Below are positions 58,261 to 64,000 of a stretch of DNA of 64,000 bases, piece after piece. This DNA comes from Tubulanus polymorphus. Lineage: Eukaryota > Nemertea > Palaeonemertea > Tubulaniformes > Tubulanidae. Numbering within the stretch: the first letter of the stretch is position 1; every line of letters begins with the position of its first letter. The notes below the pieces were generated by a model. The model saw only the letters and a list, made by a program, of their open reading frames with translations. It did no database searches and was not told the DNA's origin. The stretch spans positions 7,242,485 to 7,306,484 of the forward strand of contig NC_134027.1 in NCBI RefSeq assembly GCF_964204645.1, given 5' to 3'. The position numbers and the translations under genes are program-made.

Positions 58261-58925
58261 TACCAACTTAGGAGACCCTCGCCGATAATGAACCCGGCAA
58301 TCATAAAAGGTAACTTAATATAGTTTAAATTATTGCGATAAATTCTAAATTAAATACTTTGTCATTACAGGATATCTTCTTTTAATCATTGCAGCTAAAT
58401 TTCAACTATAAGAAACAACCCAGCTTGAGATCAAACACTCGTGCAAAATCGACCAACTGGAACAGCGCACAGCCAACTAGAATCGACCAACCAACTTAGA
58501 TGATCCACGCCGATAACGAATCCAGCAATCATGAAAGGTAACGTAATATAGATGGAGTTATTTCGATTCATTCTCAATGAAATGTTTTGTGATTACATGA
58601 TATCTTTGTTTACTCTTCAGCTGAATCCTATCAAACTGCCCAGCTTGAGATCAACAACTCATCATAAATCTACCGATAAGAACAGCCCACACAACAATCC
58701 AAGCTTAAATCAAATGCATCAATGAACATAGAACATTTTAACTGATACGGAACCCAGCAAACTTGAAATGTAAGTTGATATTTTATGGAAATGATAATGA
58801 TGAATTCTAAATGAAATAATTTGTCATTACAGGCTATCTTCTTTTAATCATAGCAGCTAAATTGTAACTATAAGAAAAAACCCAGCTTGAGATCAACTAC
58901 TCTTCCAAAATTGACCAACTTGAAC

Positions 58926-59015
58926 CATTTGCCAAATTTTTGTAGTCTCTCCTACTGTAAACAGAGGGCGCATGGGTCTGCTGGCATAGCCACTGACTAG
59001 CATAGCCACAAACGC
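58926..59015. repeat. Dispersed insert disrupting an array exon; second copy at 59470-59562
   Basis: The segment with CAAATTTTTGTAGTCTCTCC, ...GGGCGCATGGGTC and GGCATAGCCACTGACTAG lies inside the exon starting at 58857. A similar copy (TTTTTGAAGTCTCTCCTACT, GGCATAGCCACTGACTAG) lies in the enlarged intron after 59296. Ends are not sharply defined. Confidence 0.7.
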
Positions 59016-61090
59016 GCGCTTGAGGTCAACAACTCATCTAAAATCTAGCGATTAGAGAACAGCGCACAGAAGGGGCCTGAATTCTGAATGAAATATCTGT
59101 ATTTACAGGATATCTTTGTTTACTCATTTTCAGCTAAATCCTATCTATATGAAACTGCTGCTCATGAGATCAACAACTCGTTTAAAATCTGCCGATTAGA
59201 GAACAGCACTCAGAAGGGGCCAATTTGAATTGACCTCAACATCAACCAACCAACTTAGGAGATCCTCGCCGATAGCGAACAAAGCAATCATTAAAGGTAA
59301 GTTGATATACATGAAATTATCTTATATAATAATACCGAATTGTTGTACTGACTGCTCCGTCGTTATTGGATGTATTGCCCTGAAAATTTGCCCGGCGGTA
59401 GATCTCGACGTCTTTTATCGCTTGGGCACTGTTTCCATTCAAAATTATTTTGGAATTTATGTGGTGGACCACTTTCCAAATTTTTGAAGTCTCTCCTACT
59501 GTTCACAGAGGGTGCATGGGTCAGTTGGCATAGCCACTGACTAGAAACAGCCACTGTTGATACAGTACGAGCTACTGCTGCCTTTGTGACCCAGCTGCTG
59601 GGTCACGAAATTCATACATTATGAAATGATCATATCGGTACTTTACATATTTGTTTCTATCTATAGTTCTGTAACCTTGGGCCTCCATGGGAAGGTCAAG
59701 TGAGTCCTGAGATCCCGTATTATCTTTATATGGGCACAGCTGATCACACCACATAAATTAGACCACTTTAAAATGCCAAAATACTCAATTAACATGCAAC
59801 GAAATAATAAGTTGGAAGTTCTTCGTTTAGAAATCACCCGTGGTTTCTACGGGCTTTCCACTAGTTACGATTAATTCTGAATGAAATATTTGTATTTACA
59901 GGATACCTTTGTTTACTCGTTTCAGCTAAATAATATCTATATGAAACTGCTGCGCTTGAGATCAACAACTCATTTGAAATCTGCCGATTAGAAGAGGTGA
60001 ATTTGAATTGATCTCAACATCAACCAACCAACTTAGGAGATCTTAATCGATAATGAACCCGGCAATCATGAAAGGTAACTTGATATACATGAAATTATCT
60101 TATATAATAATACTGAATTGCCGTACTGACTGCTCCATCGTTACTGGATGTATGGTGTATGGATTAATAAGCCGGAAGTTCTACGTTCAAAAATCACCTA
60201 TGGTAACCACGGGCTTTCCACTAGTTATAATTAATTCTGAATGAAATATTTGTATTTACAGGATATCTTTGTTAACTCGTTTCAGCTGAGTAATATCTAT
60301 ATGAAACTGCAGCGCTTGAGGTAAACAACTCGTTTAAACTTTGCCGATTAGAGAACAGCGCACAGAAGAGGCATTTAATAACCAAAATCTATGCACCGGT
60401 CCACATTGCTGATCTGATATATATCCGGCCGTCATTAGTCTTAAACAGTGATGAACTAATGCTACTACTACAACAAATAATTAGGCAGTTGGGGTTCGAA
60501 ACTAATGTCCGAACACACCAAGGATCCAAGCCAATACTGAAGCCAGCAATCGTTTAAGGTAAGTTGATTTACATGGAAATTATGATCAATGCTATATAAA
60601 GAATTATGTGAATACAGGATATTTTCTTTTAATCATTTCAGTTAAATCTCATCTATAGAAATAGGCCATTAACTACTCAAAAATCTACTGATTAGAAAAG
60701 CCAACAGAAGATTCTAACTCGAATTGAACTCATCAACTATCACAGAAGAGTGCAACGAATTTAACTCATGAACCGACTTAGACGATCATAGCCGACACTA
60801 AACCCTGTTATCACAAATCACATCTATAAGAAAAAAGCTAAGATCATACTAAGATCAACTAACCATCTAGAATCTACTGATTAGAACAGTCGACAGAAGT
60901 ATGCAACTTGAACTTAGAACCAACTTAGAACCAACCAACTTAGAACTCCTAGCCGACACTAACCCGTTATCTTGAAAGGTAAATTGATTTACATGGAATT
61001 TATTATGATTAATGCTCTATGAAGAATTGTGTATATTATATTATATAAGATATTGTGTAATTACAGGATATCTTCTTTTGTTCATTTCAG

Positions 61091-63170
61091 CTAAATTACA
61101 CCTGTAAGAAAATGCCTAAGATTAACTAGTAAAAAATGTACTGATTCAAATAGCCAACAGAATATTCCAACTTGAACATCAACAACCACAGAACGAATTT
61201 AACTCATGAACCGACTTGGACGATCCTAGCCGATACTAAACTCAGCAATCTTGAAAGGTAAGTTGGTTCACATGGAATCTATTATCATTAATGCTATATG
61301 AAATATTGTGTGAATACAGGATATCTCCTTTTGTGCATTTCAGCTAAATCACATCTATTAGAAAAAGCCCATACTAAGATCAACTAACCATCTAGAATCT
61401 ACTGATTAGAACAGACAACAGAAGAATGCACCTTGAATTTTACTAATCAACCAACTTCACTAAACCCAGTTATCTTGAAAGGTAAATTGATTTACCGTAT
61501 TTTCCGGTGTACAAGTCGACCCGGTGTATAAGTCGAGGTCAAATTTTCAGTTTAAAAAGTTGTGCTGCTAGGGCTATAGTCGGTGTATAAGTCGAGTCGC
61601 TTCTTCATGTGTTTACATATGTCACATTGAAAACAGTGCCGATGTCATTCTCATAGCTGTTGAGAGTCTTTACCACTGTTTGTATTATTAGATTATTGGG
61701 ATCTGTTGTTTCTGATATTAAATTACCGGATTAGTGCTCATTGTTTGTATCCACATGTTGAATGTATAGTGTATACATTGAATGCCGCGCGCCTGTAGTC
61801 TAGTATTAGACTGACTGTGTATTGATTATTGGCACTCTGCCACAGCATCGTGGCTTATATAAACACTGTACAATGAATATACACGGTTTTCTTTCTCTTT
61901 GATTTTTAACATATCAGTTAATTTTGAAACATTTCCAAACTATAAGAAATTATTTTTATCAACAACCTAAATTCTAATTGGTATATGAGTGTAGCCTAAC
62001 ATAAATTAATATTCCATTTCATCATGGCGACCCCGAACTCTAAACATCGTCAGTTTAAAACGATATCGAAAGTGTAGCCGGTGTATAAGTCGACCTACGT
62101 TTTTTGAACAGGATTTTTGGTCTCAAAAACTCGACTTATACACCAGAAAATACGGTACATGGAATTTATTATGATTAATGCTATATGAAAAATTGTGTAT
62201 ATTGTAAGATATTGTATAATTACAGGATATCTTCTTTTATTCATTTCAGCTAAATTACATCTATAAGAAAATGCCTAAGATTAACTAGTCAAAAATGTAC
62301 TGATTCGAATAGCCAACAGAATATTCCAACTTGAATTGAAATCATCAACTACCACAGAACAAATTTAACTCATGAACCGACTTAGACGATCCTAGCCGAT
62401 ACTAAACTCAGCAATCTTGAAAGGTAAGTTGATTCACATGGAATCTATTATCATTAATGCTATATGAAATATTGTGTGAATACAGGATATCTCCTTTTGT
62501 GCATTTCAGCTAAATCACATCTATGAGAAAAGCCCATACTAAGATCAACTAACCATCTAGAATCTACTGATTAGAACAGACAACAGAAGAATGCACCTTG
62601 AATTTTACCAACTTAGAACTCCTAGCCGACACTAAACCCAGTTATCTTGAAAGGTAAATTGATTTACATGGAATTTATTATGATTAATGCTATATGAAAA
62701 ATTGTGTATATTGTAAGATATTGTATAATTACAGGATATGTTCTTTTATTCATTTCAGCTAAATTACATCTATAAGAAAATGCCTAAGATTAACTAGTCA
62801 AAAATGTACTGATTCGAATAGCCAACAGAATATTCCAACTTGAATTGAAATCATCAACTACCACAGAACAAATTTAACTCATGAACCAACTTAGATGATC
62901 CTAGCCGATACTAAACTCAGCAATCTTGAAAGGTAAGTTGATTCACATGGAATTTATTATCATTAATGCTTTATGAAATATTGTGTGAATACAGGATATC
63001 TCCTTTTGTGCATTTCAGCTAAATCACATCTATGAGAAAAGCCCATACTAAGATCAACTTACCATCTAGAATCTACTGATTAGAACAGACAACAGAAGAA
63101 TGCACCTTGAATTTTACTAATCAACCAACTTAGAACTCCTAGCTGACACTAAACCCAGTTATCTTGAAAG
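61091..63170 (+). repeat. Higher-order dimer repeat of exon pairs, about 500-bp period
   Basis: Exons alternate between type A (61091, 62250, 62759; CTAAATTACA start, ATGCCTAAGATTAACTAG) and type B (61344, 62510, 63019; CTAAATCACATCTATGAG, GCCCATACTAAG). Starts of A units are 509 bp apart for the last two, and about 496 bp apart for the first two once the inserted 61495-62155 element is removed. Copies of the same type are nearly identical, including introns. Confidence 0.9.
61495..62155. mobile_element. 661-bp TIR element with TA target duplication, inside an array intron
   Basis: The left end begins CCGTATTTTCCGGTGTACAA; the right end closes with CACCAGAAAATACGG, its inverted match. TA flanks both sides (61493-61494 and 62156-62157). 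Other array units read GATTTACATGG at the same place, giving the empty site directly. GGTGTATAAGTCGA recurs several times inside. There is no transposase, so it is non-autonomous. Confidence 0.9.
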
Positions 63171-63275
63171 GTAAGTTGATTTACATGGAATTTATTATGA
63201 TTAATGCTATATGAAAAATTGTGTATATTGTAAGATATTGTATAATTACAGGATATCTTCTTTTATTCATTTCAG

Positions 63276-63810
63276 CTAAATCACATCTATAAGAAGAAGC
63301 TCAGCCTGAGATCAACTCGTCATCTAGAATCTACTAATTAAAACTGCCAACAGAAGATTTTAACTTGAATTGAAATCATCAACTACCACAGAAGAGTCCA
63401 ACTTGAATTCAACTGCGTAGGCCTAGAAGTCCAGATGAGAAATTCAGCCAGCAGCGGTTTATCGCCCAATGACGGATTTCTTCTACTGGTCTTCTACAGA
63501 GACAATGCGTGTGTTATATATAAACATTTAATTAGGAGCAGCAGAGACAATGTATATATATTGTGAACATTTATTCAGGAGCAGCACCAGACAATGCGTA
63601 TCTTATAAACACTTATTCAGGAGCAGCACAGGCAATGCGTATCTTATAAACACTTGTTCAGGAGCAGCAACGTCAGTAGAATATTTAAAGTATTGATTTA
63701 TTTTGTGTATTACCTTTTTACAAACCAGTCTGATGTGTAACATGGGTTTCAAAATGCGTCTTAAAATTCACTGTCTATTTGAAGAGACGGAAATAAAGAA
63801 ATAGTTTTAA
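63276..63810 (+). other. Terminal exon of the array transcript with poly(A) signal
   Basis: It starts with the usual CTAAATCACATCTATAAG exon head but lacks the CTTGAAAG donor end. It passes into unique sequence, a small tandem repeat (63499-63669), and AATAAA at 63792-63797. Confidence 0.65.
63499..63669 (+). repeat. About 45-bp tandem repeat, 4 copies, in the terminal exon
   Basis: Each unit runs from GACAATGCGT (or a variant), through a TATAAACA-type middle, to TTCAGGAGCAGCA. The last two units are nearly identical. Confidence 0.9.
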
Positions 63811-64000
63811 TGTTGACTGATGAAAATTGAACTATGTCAGTTATTCTCAAAGTTCTTACAGTGACAATCCCCAAAGGGGTAGGGCTAGATTACGTAGGGG
63901 CTTCAATCGACCCTTTCGTGGCCGCGCCAACACAGGGACCCGTTGAAGATGTCAGGCCAGTGGGCTCTTGCCTTCAAGACGCCTCTTCCCACTGGCTAGA
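63811..64000. other. Right edge of window, open frame and small inverted repeat
   Basis: From about 63858 a plus-strand frame stays open to the window end (VTIPKGVGLDYVGAS, VEDVRPVGSCLQDASS) after a CTTACAG acceptor-like site. CCAGTGGG and CCCACTGG face each other near the end. It may be the start of a transposon or an exon cut by the window; no family is recognised. Confidence 0.25.

Larger units (their letters stand above)
58261..63810 (+). ncRNA. Repeat-exon spliced lncRNA: tandem array of about 14 non-coding exons plus terminal exon
   Basis: The same exon-intron unit recurs. Exon-like blocks: (start unknown)-58309, 58395-58537, 58621-58769, 58857-(rearranged), 59134-59296, 59926-60074, 60286-60558, 60642-60978, 61091-61257, 61344-61481, 62250-62423, 62510-62653, 62759-62932, 63019-63170, and a terminal exon from 63276. 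Nearly every block follows a TTTCAG-type acceptor and starts CTAAAT; most end CTTGAAAG or a variant, followed by GTAAGT or GTAA-type donors. Intron-like spacers are 85-130 bp unless another element is inserted. Exon cores share AGATCAAC, ATCTACTGATTAGAACAG and CCTAGCCGATACTAAAC. Stops occur in all frames on both strands, so no protein is expected. The terminal exon has AATAAA at 63792-63797. Spliced-transcript status is inferred from signal conservation, not RNA data. Confidence 0.7.

Noticed and set aside
58310-63275. snoRNAs in the array introns
   Set aside because: Introns of about 85 bp leave no room. TATGATTA is only a poor C-box match, no D-box follows within the intron, and there is no H/ACA layout.
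58261-63810. Reading the tandem array as a CRISPR array
   Set aside because: The units are 140-300 bp with spliceosomal intron signals in animal DNA. There are no short direct repeats with unique spacers.

Overview
The window is animal genomic DNA. It has multi-exon genes with GT-AG introns, AT-rich intergenic DNA, microsatellites and many short inverted-repeat elements, and no prokaryotic gene organisation. Protein content (an L1/neuroglian adhesion molecule, LIN37, PNPLA8, a kelch-like protein, a carbohydrate sulfotransferase) and repeat style suggest a marine lophotrochozoan-type invertebrate. That placement is inference; species cannot be read from the sequence. Exon boundaries were placed by hand from splice signals and reading-frame continuity.

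Layout. 1-960: a possible decayed coding remnant and the 3' flank of gene 1. 961-5347 (-): a 12-exon, 911-aa coiled-coil protein I do not securely recognise; an IHO1/Mer2-like meiotic protein is one possibility. 6087-7482 (-): LIN37, a DREAM/MuvB subunit, lacking only an unlocated first exon. 8.2-9.5 kb: repeats and a decayed non-LTR reverse transcriptase. 13237-25224 (-): an L1CAM-family gene with signal peptide, 6 Ig, 5 FNIII, a transmembrane segment, a FIGQY ankyrin motif and a PDZ-type C-terminus; its 3'UTR lies to the left. 30850-32601: a large inverted repeat touching the last exon of PNPLA8. 32607-45178 (-): PNPLA8 (iPLA2-gamma), 768 aa, with one 9.3-kb intron. 46209-48249 (-): a 584-aa BTB-BACK-kelch protein. 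49572-52106 (+): a 349-aa Golgi carbohydrate sulfotransferase whose first intron holds a TIR element with a 154-bp tandem repeat. 53-57 kb: accessory DNA with two TIR elements.

The most unusual region is about 58.2-63.8 kb. It is a tandem array of about 14 non-coding exon-like units, each with a conserved 3' splice site, a conserved 5' splice site and an 85-130 bp intron-like spacer where no other element is inserted. The array ends in a longer terminal exon with four internal repeats and an AATAAA signal. The units have stops in all frames. I read it as a spliced, polyadenylated repeat-exon lncRNA on the + strand, expanded by tandem duplication (recently as exon pairs of about 500 bp) and invaded by a TA-flanked TIR element.

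The protein-coding genes are unrelated in function and do not form a pathway. The first five are all on the minus strand, and the sulfotransferase is divergent from the kelch gene across about 1.3 kb.
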